This document shows positions 38,100 to 47,277 of a stretch of DNA of 64,000 nt, one piece after another. The translations under genes were made by a program, and so were the position numbers. Source of the stretch: Paenibacillus rubinfantis (GTDB taxonomy: Bacteria > Bacillota > Bacilli > Paenibacillales > Paenibacillaceae); assembly GCF_001486505.1 (NCBI RefSeq), contig NZ_LN909064.1, forward strand, positions 62,001 to 126,000. The letters run 5' to 3'. Position 1 is the stretch's first letter, and every line of letters starts with the position of its first letter. The notes under the pieces were generated by a model. The model saw nothing but the letters and a program-made list of their open reading frames with translations. It was not told where the DNA came from and ran no database searches.

Positions 38100-38579
38100 A
38101 TGGGTAAGAAAAGTGACGGTAAAGTGCTGGCGCAGAACAAAAAAGCTTCCCATGACTATTTCATCGAAGATACCTACGAAGCGGGCATGGTGCTGACCGG
38201 CACAGAGATCAAGTCGATTCGGAACGCCCGGGTGAACATCGGGGATGCGTTCGCAACGATCCGGAACGGCGAGATCCATATCCACAACATGCATATCAGC
38301 CCGTTCGAACAGGGGAACCGGTTTAATCCGCTCGACCCGACGCGGACGCGCAAGCTGCTGATGCATAAGGCGCAGATCAACAAGCTGCTGGGCTTATCCA
38401 AGCAAGAGGGGTATTCGATCGTACCGCTCAAGATTTACATCCGCAACGGATATGCGAAGCTGCTGCTGGGCCTGGGCAAAGGGAAGAAGCAATACGACAA
38501 GCGCGACACGGCTGCGAAGCGCGATGCTCAGCGTGATATTCAGCGGGCGCTGCGCGAGAAGCAGAAGGTCGCAAGATAA
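38100..38579 (+). CDS. smpB: SsrA-binding protein SmpB
   Basis: The tmRNA partner in ribosome rescue. It has 159 residues when started at the ATG at 38100, preceded by GAGGAGAG; the frame is open from 38073 but the extra residues are not family-like. Features are [29 protein letters not shown] (cited by its first part, the OB-fold) and the basic C-terminal tail [15 protein letters not shown]. It precedes ssrA by 176 bp, the conserved Bacillales arrangement. Confidence 0.97.
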   Translation: MGKKSDGKVLAQNKKASHDYFIEDTYEAGMVLTGTEIKSIRNARVNIGDAFATIRNGEIHIHNMHISPFEQGNRFNPLDPTRTRKLLMHKAQINKLLGLSKQEGYSIVPLKIYIRNGYAKLLLGLGKGKKQYDKRDTAAKRDAQRDIQRALREKQKVAR

Positions 38580-38755
38580 AGTGGGGCGAATTCGTTCCCA
38601 GCGTTTCCATCAAGTCCATAAACATGAAGTAAGGCAAACATGGTATACTAATGAATGTAAGAGAGGATCACGTTCCTGATATGGAGAAGGAATTGTGATG
38701 CGAACAACAGCAGGCCCTTGCAGGCTACACCATGATCCAGCACCCTTTTTAATTC

Positions 38756-39119
38756 GGGGGCGTTTATGGATTCGACGGGGGTAGATCGAGCATGGGTAGC
38801 GGGTAGTGGGGACGCGTCCACTTCATCAACGCTAAAGCCAATTAAACGGCAAACAAAACAACAACTTAGCTTTCGCAGCTTAATAACCTGTGAGCTAGCT
38901 CTATCCCTGCATCGCCCATGTGCCGGGAATAGGGCCCAACTTTAGTGGGATACGCCGTCTGGTCTCCGCCTGGGGTCAACGGAAGAAGATAATCAGGCTG
39001 ACCCGAAGGGAATCCGGTGACAGGGAGTCTCTAGGGTGACATCAAATCTGTCACTACACCCGTAGAAACCTATGTGGCGTTGCCTTCGGACAGGGGTTCG
39101 ACTCCCCTCGCCTCCACCA
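38756..39119 (+). ncRNA. ssrA: Transfer-messenger RNA (tmRNA)
   Basis: The 5' GGGGGCG (38756-38762) pairs with the 3' CGCCTCC before CCA, giving the alanyl acceptor stem; the T-arm GGTTCGACTCC is intact. The tag frame starts at GGC 38848 and ends at TAA 38881, with a second TAA following. With the Ala from the charged tmRNA this gives the tag AGKQNNNLAFAA. It ends in AFAA rather than the common ALAA, though the hydrophobic-Ala-Ala degron character is kept. The 3' end serves as attachment site for the islands that follow. Confidence 0.96.
39034..39119 (+). other. attL-like site: 3' end of ssrA
   Basis: The last about 86 bases of ssrA (GGTGACATCA... to CCTCCACCA) recur imperfectly at 39991-40073 and 54842-54939, with a shorter degenerate piece at 51336-51356. 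This is the expected signature of integrases that recombine into tmRNA 3' ends. Confidence 0.8.
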
Positions 39120-39126
39120 ACCCATG

Positions 39127-39157
39127 AGAAAAGCGACCGTGATAGGTCGCTTTTTTG
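39127..39157 (+). terminator. ssrA terminator
   Basis: AAGCGACC pairs with GGTCGCTT, followed by TTTTTT. A closely related hairpin recurs at 51360-51388 behind the degenerate ssrA copy. Confidence 0.9.
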
Positions 39158-39252
39158 CTTTAAATGTACCCTAAGAGGATATGCGGCAATATGACCTATA
39201 TGTTATAATAGTAACGACTAGTGAGTATACTTGTTAAAAGTCGGAGGCAACC

Positions 39253-39609
39253 TTGTACAATATATTGTTTTATGAAGATGAGGCTGGTAATAAGCCAGTC
39301 GAAATTTTTATGGATAAACTAGATGAATCGGCCTCAAATAATAAGCATGCGAGAGTTCAATTAGAGCAGATTATCTATTGCTTGAATAGGTTAGAAGATA
39401 AAGGGACGCGAGCGGGCGAGAAATTTACGAAACGTATCTCTGGTGATATATGGGAGTTGCGTCCTGGAAATAATCGTATTTTATTTTTCGGTTGGAGTGG
39501 CAATCAATTTGTTTTATTGCACCATTTCTCAAAGACAACTCAAAAAACACCCATGAGAGAAATTGAAATTGCTAAAAGAAGGATGGAGAATTGGTTGTCT
39601 AGAAAATGA
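39253..39609 (+). CDS. RelE/HigB-like toxin (phage Gp49-like family)
   Basis: A 118-residue toxin of the RelE/HigB-like Gp49 group, which act as ribosome-dependent mRNA interferases. Family segments are ISGDIWELRPGNNRILFF and FVLLHHFSKTTQKTP. It starts with TTG after GGAGG. The antitoxin gene follows after 13 bp, giving the toxin-first order of HigBA-type modules. TATAAT at 39204-39209 is a likely -10. AT-rich codon use differs from smpB. It is the only cargo of the first, smallest ssrA-bounded segment (39120-40073). Confidence 0.88.
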   Translation: MYNILFYEDEAGNKPVEIFMDKLDESASNNKHARVQLEQIIYCLNRLEDKGTRAGEKFTKRISGDIWELRPGNNRILFFGWSGNQFVLLHHFSKTTQKTPMREIEIAKRRMENWLSRK

Positions 39610-39622
39610 AAGGAGTGATCGC

Positions 39623-39916
39623 ATGAATAGCTGGGGCGAAAAAAAGAAGACGTTAAAGTCCATAGATCCAATTCGAATGAATGAGCTTGAAGCTGTTGCG
39701 CAATTAGTAAATGCCATCCACCAAAGAAGAGTAGAATTGGGATGGACTCAAAAGGAGTTGGCGGATAAAGTGGGCCTCCATCAAGAGTCAATTGCCCGCA
39801 TCGAGAATGCGGGAACTGTTCCTCGCCTTGATACCGTTTTTAAGTTAGCAATGGCTATGGGCATGAAACTAAGCTTACATGGAATAGAAGAGGCCGCATC
39901 CGCTAGTGTAGGCTAA
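39623..39916 (+). CDS. HigA-like XRE-family antitoxin
   Basis: A 97-residue Cro/C1-type HTH protein (ELGWTQKELADKVGLHQESIARIENAG, cited in part, residues about 37-62) that would bind and neutralise the preceding toxin and repress the operon. AAAGGAG precedes the ATG at 39623. It is paired with the RelE/HigB-like gene in the same direction. Confidence 0.88.
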   Translation: MNSWGEKKKTLKSIDPIRMNELEAVAQLVNAIHQRRVELGWTQKELADKVGLHQESIARIENAGTVPRLDTVFKLAMAMGMKLSLHGIEEAASASVG

Positions 39917-39990
39917 AATAAGTAGTGAATTATTTATTCAGGGAGTCCGAGTATCGCTTACGATGCTAGCATTGCTCTGCAATGCTTTCA

Positions 39991-40073
39991 GGTGACATCA
40001 AAACCGTGACTACACCTGTAGAAGCCTATGTGGCGTTGCCTTCGGACAGGGGTAAGGGCTCCCCTCGCCTCCA
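39991..40073 (+). other. Second copy of the ssrA 3' end (att remnant 2)
   Basis: GGTGACATCAAAACCGTGAC... to CCCCTCGCCTCCA copies 83 bases of ssrA 3' sequence with scattered changes; the T-loop TTCGA has become TAAGG, so it cannot be a working tmRNA end. Some 40 bases of unrelated sequence separate it from a further ssrA-like CAGGGAGTC at 39940. It marks an island boundary. Confidence 0.8.
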
Positions 40074-40084
40074 TATGCAGTACT

Positions 40085-40115
40085 AAAAAAGAAACCTTAA
40101 AAGGTTTCTTTTTTA
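40085..40115. terminator. Terminator behind att remnant 2
   Basis: GAAACCTT/AAGGTTTC stem flanked by A and T runs; it can also stop the minus-strand Doc gene that ends at 40128. Confidence 0.8.
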
Positions 40116-40127
40116 ATTTCGCTGTAC

Positions 40128-40526
40128 TTAAATAGATTCGCAATGTTTTCGTATTGTTTTGGTTAATTCTTCAAATGTGTATTTGTGGTTTACCATATCT
40201 ACTACAAAGTCTTCAGCATACTTCTCATCCATTTTTAAATGTAAATTGTTATACCGTAAAAACAAGACAAGGGCTGTAAAGGCTGTTCGTTTGTTAGCAT
40301 TATAGAAAGGATGATTTTGACCTAATGACTCAAACAATGCAGCTGACTTTTCAAAAATAGTTGGGTAAGCATCTTTTTCAAAAGCCGAAGATAGAGGGCG
40401 AAGAATTGCCGACTCAAGCATTCCTGCTTCTTTCACGCCTTTTTGTTCAGATGGACTATATCGTTGGATCATAGCAATATTAATAGCAATAACCTCTTCT
40501 ACGGATAAATAACGTATATTTTTCAT
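40128..40526 (-). CDS. Doc-type Fic-fold toxin
   Basis: Death-on-curing protein, 132 residues, with the Fic motif HPFYNANKRTA that includes the catalytic His and the nucleotide-binding NKR. Doc is known to phosphorylate EF-Tu. The start codon overlaps the antitoxin stop by 4 bp (ATGA), typical of toxin-antitoxin pairs. It lies just inside the second ssrA-bounded segment, an addiction role similar to that of the RelE-like pair in the first. Confidence 0.92.
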   Translation of the reverse strand: MKNIRYLSVEEVIAINIAMIQRYSPSEQKGVKEAGMLESAILRPLSSAFEKDAYPTIFEKSAALFESLGQNHPFYNANKRTAFTALVLFLRYNNLHLKMDEKYAEDFVVDMVNHKYTFEELTKTIRKHCESI

Positions 40527-40768
40527 CGGTCTTTAAGGTTTTTCAATGTCTGGTCATACTGTTGGATTACATTAGTTAATGTATCCATAAAATCTTCACT
40601 GATTCCATCAGGTAAAGCTACCTTATTCGATTTTTTAATAATGATTTCTCCAGTATCTTGGTTAACATCAATCAAAACAGTATCTCCCTGACTTAATCCG
40701 ATCTGTTTGAGTGCATCAGTCATGGTTATACCCAAACTGTTGCCAAACTTGCCTACTTTTCGTTCCAT
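40523..40768 (-). CDS. AbrB/MazE-like antitoxin partner of Doc
   Basis: An 81-residue swapped-hairpin DNA-binding protein: MERKVGKFGNSLGITMTDAL is the AbrB fold, followed by a charged C-terminal tail that would occupy the toxin. The ATG at 40768 follows AGGGTGAT at good spacing; an ATG at 40792 is possible. It is upstream of and overlapping doc. Confidence 0.85.
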   Translation of the reverse strand: MERKVGKFGNSLGITMTDALKQIGLSQGDTVLIDVNQDTGEIIIKKSNKVALPDGISEDFMDTLTNVIQQYDQTLKNLKDR

Positions 40769-41037
40769 GTCTATCACCCTATTCATATTCAATTGTTATA
40801 ACAATTATACAGTATCTATTAATTTAATTTCAATTCAATCGTTATTGGTATTTTTGTTGTTTTCTCCGCTCCTCCGCGAGGCATGGGAATGGAAAGAATC
40901 CTTCTCCCATTGGTATGACTATTCGCCGGGTTTCGAAGTGGCCAGCTTGGATTTGCCCGTTGGTGCCAGCAAGGGGGAGGGATCCAGCATGAGGCTGTGC
41001 AAAACACGTTGAAAACGATGCGGAATTGGGAAGGCAT

Positions 41038-41849
41038 TCGAAAGCGACACGGATCAACACGTGACCGTTAGAGTCATTAAACTATCGGAGGCAGCCATGT
41101 CGACGGTCGGGATTTAAGAGATCGCCGTTAATGCGAAAGAGGGGATTAAGCCCACTCCGGCAAACGCACACCAAATTGAATTTATCGGCGATTCTATTAC
41201 GTGCGGTTATGGGGTTGACGATGACAATGTGTCGGGTACTTTCACCACAGCCACGGAAGACGTCACGAAGACCTAAGCTTATCTGGCAGCCTAGCAGCTT
41301 CAGGCAGATTACAGCATGGTTTCGTTAAGCGGCTACGGCATTATTTCAGGATATACGGAAAACGGCGAAAAGCTGCTCACCCATCTCGTTCCGGATTACT
41401 ACGAAAAGGTAGGCAAATCCGAAGGGAAGTTTGACGGCACCCTAGTGCCTCAATCTCTGAACTGGGACTTCAATAAGTTTGTACCTGATCTGATCGTCGT
41501 GAATCTGGGAACAAATGATGACAGCTATACCAGGACGGCCCCGACAGACAGGCGGATTACGTGAAGCAGTATGTGGAATTCCTGAAGATGGTTAGAACCA
41601 ATAATGCGAACGCTGCCATCCTATGTACACTCGGGATGATGAGACAGACTGTATCCTTTTGTTGAACAAGCGGTCGGCAATTATACAAAAGAAACGGGCG
41701 GTACGAAGATCTCAGCCATGAGGTTTGAAATGCAGTCGGAAGCGGACGGTTACGTCGTTAATTTCCACCCTTAGGAAGTGACTCATCGGAAAGCGGCGGA
41801 GAAGCTGGTTGCGGAGGTTAAGAGAGTGATGGGATGGGCTCTTTCCTAG
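41038..41849 (+). pseudogene. Decayed SGNH/CE2-type carbohydrate esterase
   Basis: Conceptual translation shows an SGNH hydrolase: EFIGDSITCGYGVDD (nucleophile Ser), DLIVVNLGTNDDSYT, and a C-terminal VNFHP...THRKAAEKLV with the His region, as in acetylxylan esterases. It is broken by in-frame stops at 41115, 41274, 41292 and 41772 and by at least two frameshifts near 41535 and 41640, and the N-terminal domain is missing or unreadable. It is likely a former partner of the GH3/ABC cluster beside it. Confidence 0.85.
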
Positions 41850-41933
41850 TCTGCTCATGGGATGGTGTATCCGCCTCAAGAGAGCTTTAGAAGCTATCTC
41901 GAGGGGGATTGAAGAGGGCGGAGATGAAGAAGA

Positions 41934-43535
41934 TTAGGATGAAGTTCTGAATTGCTTGCGATATTCATTCGGGGTGACCCCGGTAGCTTCGCGAAAGGTT
42001 TTCGTAAAGTAGGAGAAATTACTGTAACCCACATGCATGGAAATCGCATTAATCGGAAGTGAGCCGTTACGCAGCAGCTCCTTTGCTGTTTCCAGCCGTT
42101 TATTCAGCAGATAGCTTCCTATGGACATGCCCACCTCGCGTTTGAATAGTCTAGATATATAATCGGGATTTAAGAATACAATTTCCGCCAGATTGTTACG
42201 GGAGACCTCCTGGTTAAAATTTTGGTTCAAATAATCGAGCAGCTTATCAATAACGGAGCGGGAGCTTTCTGCAAAAGCTGTATATTGTAATGCATATTTG
42301 AACAAATGGCGGACATAGACCTTCATATTTTCGACCGACCGGATGGACCGCTCGTACAATTCATCATGATTCCCCCGATTCGCGAATAATTTGTGGGCGA
42401 GAATCTCCTTCCGTTTCAACTCGGAGTAGACAAGCTGCGTCACATCCAGACGGAACAGCTTCAAGGTGTCTGCATTAATCTTATTATGGGCTGCCAGGTT
42501 GTCCAGATACAGCTCGGCGTTCTGCTCTAAAGCTTCTCTGTCCCCGTTGGCCAAGAGCGACTCCCACACGTTCATGGACGGGCTGTTGTAGGGGATTTCC
42601 CGGTGCCGGTATTCGCACAACAGAAAGGTACAGTTCTTGCTGTTTACATTATCCGCACTCATCGCTTGGAGACTCTTGATATTCGGATTGACCCCGTTTA
42701 TATCGCAGGCGTCTCCAATATTACATCGAACATCCATCTTCAAATAACGATTCATCTTCTGAATATAATTTTCGCAGAGCGGCCGGACCTCCAGCGGATC
42801 ATTCTGCGGACCTGAACATTTTAGAATGGCGGCCCACACCTTTTCCTGCAGACGGATGACACTCTCAACGGTAAATATCGGGGATGCAAAGATCTCGGAC
42901 ACGGCGTTCTTTAAAGTGAATTCAAACAGTGAGCCCCCCCAATGATTGTAAATATCGTCCCTGTAAAATACATCAATCAATATAGGAATAAACATGTCTT
43001 CTTCCCTGTAATTCAAATGTTCCTTCTCGATTCTCTCTTGTAGGGAGAGGGGGTCGGCAGCTATTTTGTCGAGCAGAAGGCTCCACCAAAAATGTTCTAC
43101 GATATGCTTCCGGTTGTTGAGCCAATAAAGGCTGTTTTGTTCGTGTTCCTGCTCCTTAATTCTAGAGGTAATGTTACGAATAGCCCTGTGAAGGGCTTCT
43201 TCCAGCAACGAGTAATCGACGGGTTTGAGTAAATATTCCAGACTCTGTAATTGAATGGCCCGCTGTGCATAAGAAAAGTCGGCAAAGCTGGTCAAGAAGA
43301 TAGTGTCAATCTCTATTTGATGTTCCCGGACCCATTCCAGCAGATCCAACCCGCTTCCTTGGGGCATTTCAATATCGCAGATCATGACTTCAATCGGGAC
43401 GCTCTCCAGTACAACCTTAGCCTGGCGGATATTATGAGCGGTATAAACACCCTCGAAGCCAAGTCCCGGCCAATCCAGGGCCTTCTGAATACCTTTTATC
43501 ATGTAATCATCATCATCCACGATTATAATGTTCAT
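41934..43535 (-). CDS. AraC-family response regulator (YesN type)
   Basis: A 533-residue regulator with an N-terminal receiver domain (phospho-acceptor Asp in MICDIEMPQGSG, about residue 55), a long central region and a C-terminal AraC double HTH (NLAEIVFLNPDYISRLFKREVG...). It overlaps the sensor kinase gene by 4 bp. YesN-type proteins activate nearby carbohydrate ABC operons; here that is the Lpl-type importer and GH3 enzyme immediately upstream in the same strand. Confidence 0.93.
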   Translation of the reverse strand: MNIIIVDDDDYMIKGIQKALDWPGLGFEGVYTAHNIRQAKVVLESVPIEVMICDIEMPQGSGLDLLEWVREHQIEIDTIFLTSFADFSYAQRAIQLQSLEYLLKPVDYSLLEEALHRAIRNITSRIKEQEHEQNSLYWLNNRKHIVEHFWWSLLLDKIAADPLSLQERIEKEHLNYREEDMFIPILIDVFYRDDIYNHWGGSLFEFTLKNAVSEIFASPIFTVESVIRLQEKVWAAILKCSGPQNDPLEVRPLCENYIQKMNRYLKMDVRCNIGDACDINGVNPNIKSLQAMSADNVNSKNCTFLLCEYRHREIPYNSPSMNVWESLLANGDREALEQNAELYLDNLAAHNKINADTLKLFRLDVTQLVYSELKRKEILAHKLFANRGNHDELYERSIRSVENMKVYVRHLFKYALQYTAFAESSRSVIDKLLDYLNQNFNQEVSRNNLAEIVFLNPDYISRLFKREVGMSIGSYLLNKRLETAKELLRNGSLPINAISMHVGYSNFSYFTKTFREATGVTPNEYRKQFRTSS

Positions 43536-45301
43536 GCTCTAGGGCGCTCCTTTCTCTGTGGTATATGAATTTCAACGACCGCTCCCCGGATGGGGCTGTT
43601 ATAAAAGGTAGTCTGCACATCCTCCCCGTAGAAATAATCCAGTCTTTTCAGACAATTGTTTATGCCGATCCGTATGCCGTTCTCGTTCGGGAGGAGTTCT
43701 CCGCTCTCCAATTGAGCTAAAATATCGGCGTCGAAGCCTCGACCGGTATCTGCGATAAAAATCGCCGCGTAGTCTCTGCCGTCCCGTTCTTCCGGAAACA
43801 CCGTGACAGAGATCTCTACCGGTTGGTCCAGGGACACCGTATGCTTGACTGCATTCTCGACGAAGGACTGAATAACTAACGGGGGAATCTGACAATTCAT
43901 CGTATCCGGGTCCTGTTCCAGGTAATAGGAGAAGGCAGAGCGGTAACGCATCTTCTGAATGTCGAGATAGTTCTTAACATGATTCATCTCGTCTTCGACA
44001 TATACATAATCCAGTTTGCTCTTGAAGAGATACCTCAAATACTCGGATGTCGTTCTGGCCATTGTCTGGATATCAGGATACAACTTCAGATCAGCCATGT
44101 GGTATATGAAGTTCAGGCAGTTGAGAAAGAAGTGCGGCTTGATCTGAAGCTGCATATAGTCCATTTGGACCCGCTGTTTCTCCAGTTCTTTCTCATAAAC
44201 TTCGATTTTCAAGGCTCTGACCCGTTCAGCCAGAAATGCAAAACGGGCGTTAGCGAATTCCAGTTCAGTGATTCTGCTGGTTTCCGGTCCAAACTCATCT
44301 TCTTCCCATTTATCATTTTCAAGCACTTGAGTGAAGTGACGAATGGGATTTAGCACATTCCTTTTTAGATAAACGGCTACGATCCGCAGCGTGAGGAGTG
44401 TGATTAAGGTAAGCAGAAATAAGAGCAGTTGAATGGTAACCGCCTTCTCAAACAGACCAAAGTTAGATATATAGAGACGAATCCGGAAGGGCGCAGAGTT
44501 AAAGGCGCGGTCCAGAATCAGATTATTGGAGAGCAATCCTTCACCAAGTCCCCACAGATTGGCAAGCCATGCAGAACGGGACGCAGTTACTGAGGCGGGG
44601 ATTCCGGTAAGAGGCTCATTGTCTTCGCCCACAAGCATAGCATACCCTTCTTTTCCCAACTCAAGCTGTTTTAAAGGCCGTAACAGGTCTTCCGCGCTAA
44701 TCCAGCTCCCGATATATTTATTATTATACCGATACAGCTTGACCAGATATTTCTTTCCGTTGACAGCAATCCTGTTCCAGCTTTGGCTGGCGGAGCTTGC
44801 CTGGATACGGTCAGAGGCGATCAGGGAGACGATCTCCTTTTGCACCTGTTTTCTCTCCTCATAGGAAAGGGCGCTGGTGCAGGGAACATAAGTTTCTTTA
44901 TCTTCAAAGTAGAGAAAAAAATTGTAGTAATCGCCATATTCCAATAAATAATCGTTAAATTTTAGCTGTAGATCATGAATAGCAGAGTTGACCTCGATCT
45001 GGTCGGCGCTATTTTCGATCGTTTCGATGAAAAGATTGGTATCCTTGTCCGTACCCTGACTCCCGAGGAGAATGGTCAGCATGCGGCGATTGATATTTGT
45101 AAAATTGTCGTTAATCCGTGAAGCGTACAAGCCGGTCATGTTGTCCAGATATTGCCTCGTATCCGATCTTATAAAAGTAATGGTTACAAGGCTGACCAAT
45201 ATGTTCAAAAGCAGAACTGGAAACAGCAGCAGAACGACTAGCTTTGTCAACTGAGCAATAGGTTTTCCTTTTCGTGGTTTACGATTTGTCACTTCTTTCA
45301 C
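43532..45301 (-). CDS. Sensor histidine kinase (YesM type)
   Basis: A 589-residue membrane kinase. TM1 about 22-42, an extracellular Cache-like sensor (about 45-280), TM2 about 290-310, HAMP-like linker, His_kinase domain with QIKPHFFLNCLNF (phospho-accepting His) and HATPase with GRGFD. It transmits an extracellular sugar signal to the overlapping response regulator. It lies about 80 bp after the MalG-like permease gene. Confidence 0.93.
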   Translation of the reverse strand: MKEVTNRKPRKGKPIAQLTKLVVLLLFPVLLLNILVSLVTITFIRSDTRQYLDNMTGLYASRINDNFTNINRRMLTILLGSQGTDKDTNLFIETIENSADQIEVNSAIHDLQLKFNDYLLEYGDYYNFFLYFEDKETYVPCTSALSYEERKQVQKEIVSLIASDRIQASSASQSWNRIAVNGKKYLVKLYRYNNKYIGSWISAEDLLRPLKQLELGKEGYAMLVGEDNEPLTGIPASVTASRSAWLANLWGLGEGLLSNNLILDRAFNSAPFRIRLYISNFGLFEKAVTIQLLLFLLTLITLLTLRIVAVYLKRNVLNPIRHFTQVLENDKWEEDEFGPETSRITELEFANARFAFLAERVRALKIEVYEKELEKQRVQMDYMQLQIKPHFFLNCLNFIYHMADLKLYPDIQTMARTTSEYLRYLFKSKLDYVYVEDEMNHVKNYLDIQKMRYRSAFSYYLEQDPDTMNCQIPPLVIQSFVENAVKHTVSLDQPVEISVTVFPEERDGRDYAAIFIADTGRGFDADILAQLESGELLPNENGIRIGINNCLKRLDYFYGEDVQTTFYNSPIRGAVVEIHIPQRKERPRA

Positions 45302-45379
45302 CCTTCCCCAAAACAGCTTTAACCAAATGCCTGGAGAGGCATTTGGTTAAGTATAAACTCAACTGGGGTTGAACATTCC

Positions 45380-46279
45380 CTATTCCTTAACTGCCCCAAG
45401 GGTAATCCCTTTTTCAAAATACTTTTGCAAGAAGGGAAACAGCACCAGGATCGGAATCATCGCTACAAAGGCAATAGCCATACGTATGGATACCGACGGC
45501 ATTTTGGCCGCCTGCGCACCTCCGCCGCTGAATTGGGCATTCGCGAGATATTGAATATCCGTAATCAATTTGTTCAGGAAGTTTTGTATAGAGTAGAGGT
45601 CCTCCCCTTTGGTTCCTGTTAAATAGTATAATCCATTTGTCCAGTCATTCCAGTATCCCAGGGCGGCGAACAGACCCAATGTTACAAGAATCGGCTTCCC
45701 GAGGGGGACAATGATGGAGAAAAAGATATTAAACTGGCCGGCCCCGTCGATTTCAGCCGCTTCGATCAAGGCTTCGGGAATGCTTGTTCGGAAATAGGTC
45801 CGCATAAGCAGCACATTCATGGCACTGAGCAGCAGCGTAGGAATCAGCAAAGCAAATATCGTATTTTTAATGTGGAACGTATTTGCATACATCAGGTAAG
45901 TCGGAACAAGACCACCGTTGAACAACATGGTGAAAATAACATAGAAAGAAAAGAATTTCTTGCCGGGAAGATCCCGGCGTGATAGAGGATAAGCCAATAA
46001 AGCCGTAAGCAGCAGGTTGACAAGGGTTCCCACAACGGTGATGAATAGTGTGATGCCGTAAGCACGCAGAATCTTATCGCCCTTCTGTGCAATATATTCA
46101 TAAGCATATAAACTGAACTTTTGCGGAAATAAGGAATACCCGTGAACGATCAGAGAATTCTCTTCCGTGATTGAGGACATAAACACCAGAAGGAAAGGCA
46201 GCACGGAGATCAGAACGACCAGCATCATCACAATATGGGCAGTCGTTTGAAACACACGATTTTCTCTCGTATTTAGCAT
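45380..46279 (-). CDS. Carbohydrate ABC permease, LplC type
   Basis: A 299-residue permease with six hydrophobic segments and the EAA loop EAAEIDGAGQFNIFFSIIVPLGKP. It is encoded 16 bp after its partner LplB-like permease. It would import oligosaccharides bound by the lipoprotein encoded at 47278. Confidence 0.93.
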   Translation of the reverse strand: MLNTRENRVFQTTAHIVMMLVVLISVLPFLLVFMSSITEENSLIVHGYSLFPQKFSLYAYEYIAQKGDKILRAYGITLFITVVGTLVNLLLTALLAYPLSRRDLPGKKFFSFYVIFTMLFNGGLVPTYLMYANTFHIKNTIFALLIPTLLLSAMNVLLMRTYFRTSIPEALIEAAEIDGAGQFNIFFSIIVPLGKPILVTLGLFAALGYWNDWTNGLYYLTGTKGEDLYSIQNFLNKLITDIQYLANAQFSGGGAQAAKMPSVSIRMAIAFVAMIPILVLFPFLQKYFEKGITLGAVKE

Positions 46280-46295
46280 AATTTATACCACCCCA

Positions 46296-47198
46296 TTAGA
46301 ACAGAGCACTATCTCTGTCAAGTTTTCGGACCAGCCAGTTGCATCCTATAATCAGAAGGAATCCGATGACAGACTGGTAGAAGCCGGCGGCGGAAGCCAT
46401 TCCCGTATCCCCCAACTGTAAGAGCGCGCGATATACATACGTATCGATTGTGTTGGTGACACTATATAGAATGCCCGAGTTCTGCGGCACCTGATAAAAC
46501 AAACTAAAGTCCGAAAAGAAAATGCGGCCGACATTGAGCAGTGTCAGCGTGATTACGCTTGGAAGCAGCATCGGCAGGGTAATAGTCCGGATTTGGACCC
46601 ACTTTCCCGCGCCGTCGATATCCGCAGCTTCATATAGGGAGCGGTCGATGCCGATAATGCTGGCAAGGTAAATGAGGCAGCCGTAACCGACACCTTTCCA
46701 TGTGTTTACAATAATTAGAATGTATGGCCAATACTTCGTTTCCGAATACCACGAAACCGGATCCTTACCTGCCATTGGCAGAACCGTCTTATTCATTAAT
46801 CCGGTTTCCGGGCTGAGGATCGCGTACACAATATAACTGACGATAACCATCGACATCAGAAAAGGAAGCAAGACAGCGCTTTGGTACAACTGTTTCATAT
46901 GTTTGTTCACCATCTCGCTGATGAAGATGGCGAAAATAATACCCACCACGATATTCACAATAATAAAAGCGAGATTGTACAAAATGGTGTTTCGGGTAAT
47001 CACAAAGGCATCCGGGGTAGTGAACAAGTATTTAAAATTATCAAAACCGACCCAATCGCTGCCCCAAATCCCTTTGCGAAAATCCATTTTTTTAAAGGCA
47101 ATGACTAAACCTGCCATCGGGATATAGTTATTAATGAAAAGATAGATTAGTCCTGGAGCCATCATAATAAACATAGGCGCCCATTTACGTACTTTCAC
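46296..47198 (-). CDS. Carbohydrate ABC permease, LplB type
   Basis: A 300-residue permease with six membrane segments and the EAA loop EAADIDGAGKWVQIRTITLPML. It follows the binding-protein gene by about 80 bp. As with the first importer, no ATPase gene is present. Confidence 0.93.
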   Translation of the reverse strand: MKVRKWAPMFIMMAPGLIYLFINNYIPMAGLVIAFKKMDFRKGIWGSDWVGFDNFKYLFTTPDAFVITRNTILYNLAFIIVNIVVGIIFAIFISEMVNKHMKQLYQSAVLLPFLMSMVIVSYIVYAILSPETGLMNKTVLPMAGKDPVSWYSETKYWPYILIIVNTWKGVGYGCLIYLASIIGIDRSLYEAADIDGAGKWVQIRTITLPMLLPSVITLTLLNVGRIFFSDFSLFYQVPQNSGILYSVTNTIDTYVYRALLQLGDTGMASAAGFYQSVIGFLLIIGCNWLVRKLDRDSALF

Positions 47199-47277
47199 GG
47201 GAACTCCTCCTTATTCAGACAGCCGCCTCAAGGCCGGTTTCAACGGCTTTGAGGCGACTATATTCTGACGATTGGGG

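Noticed and set aside
39991..40073. Second functional tmRNA or tRNA gene
   Set aside because: Only the 3' part is present; there is no 5' acceptor strand and the T-loop is altered, so it is an attachment-site remnant.
41131..41564. Two short plus-strand genes
   Set aside because: They are fragments of one esterase pseudogene interrupted by stop codons and frameshifts.
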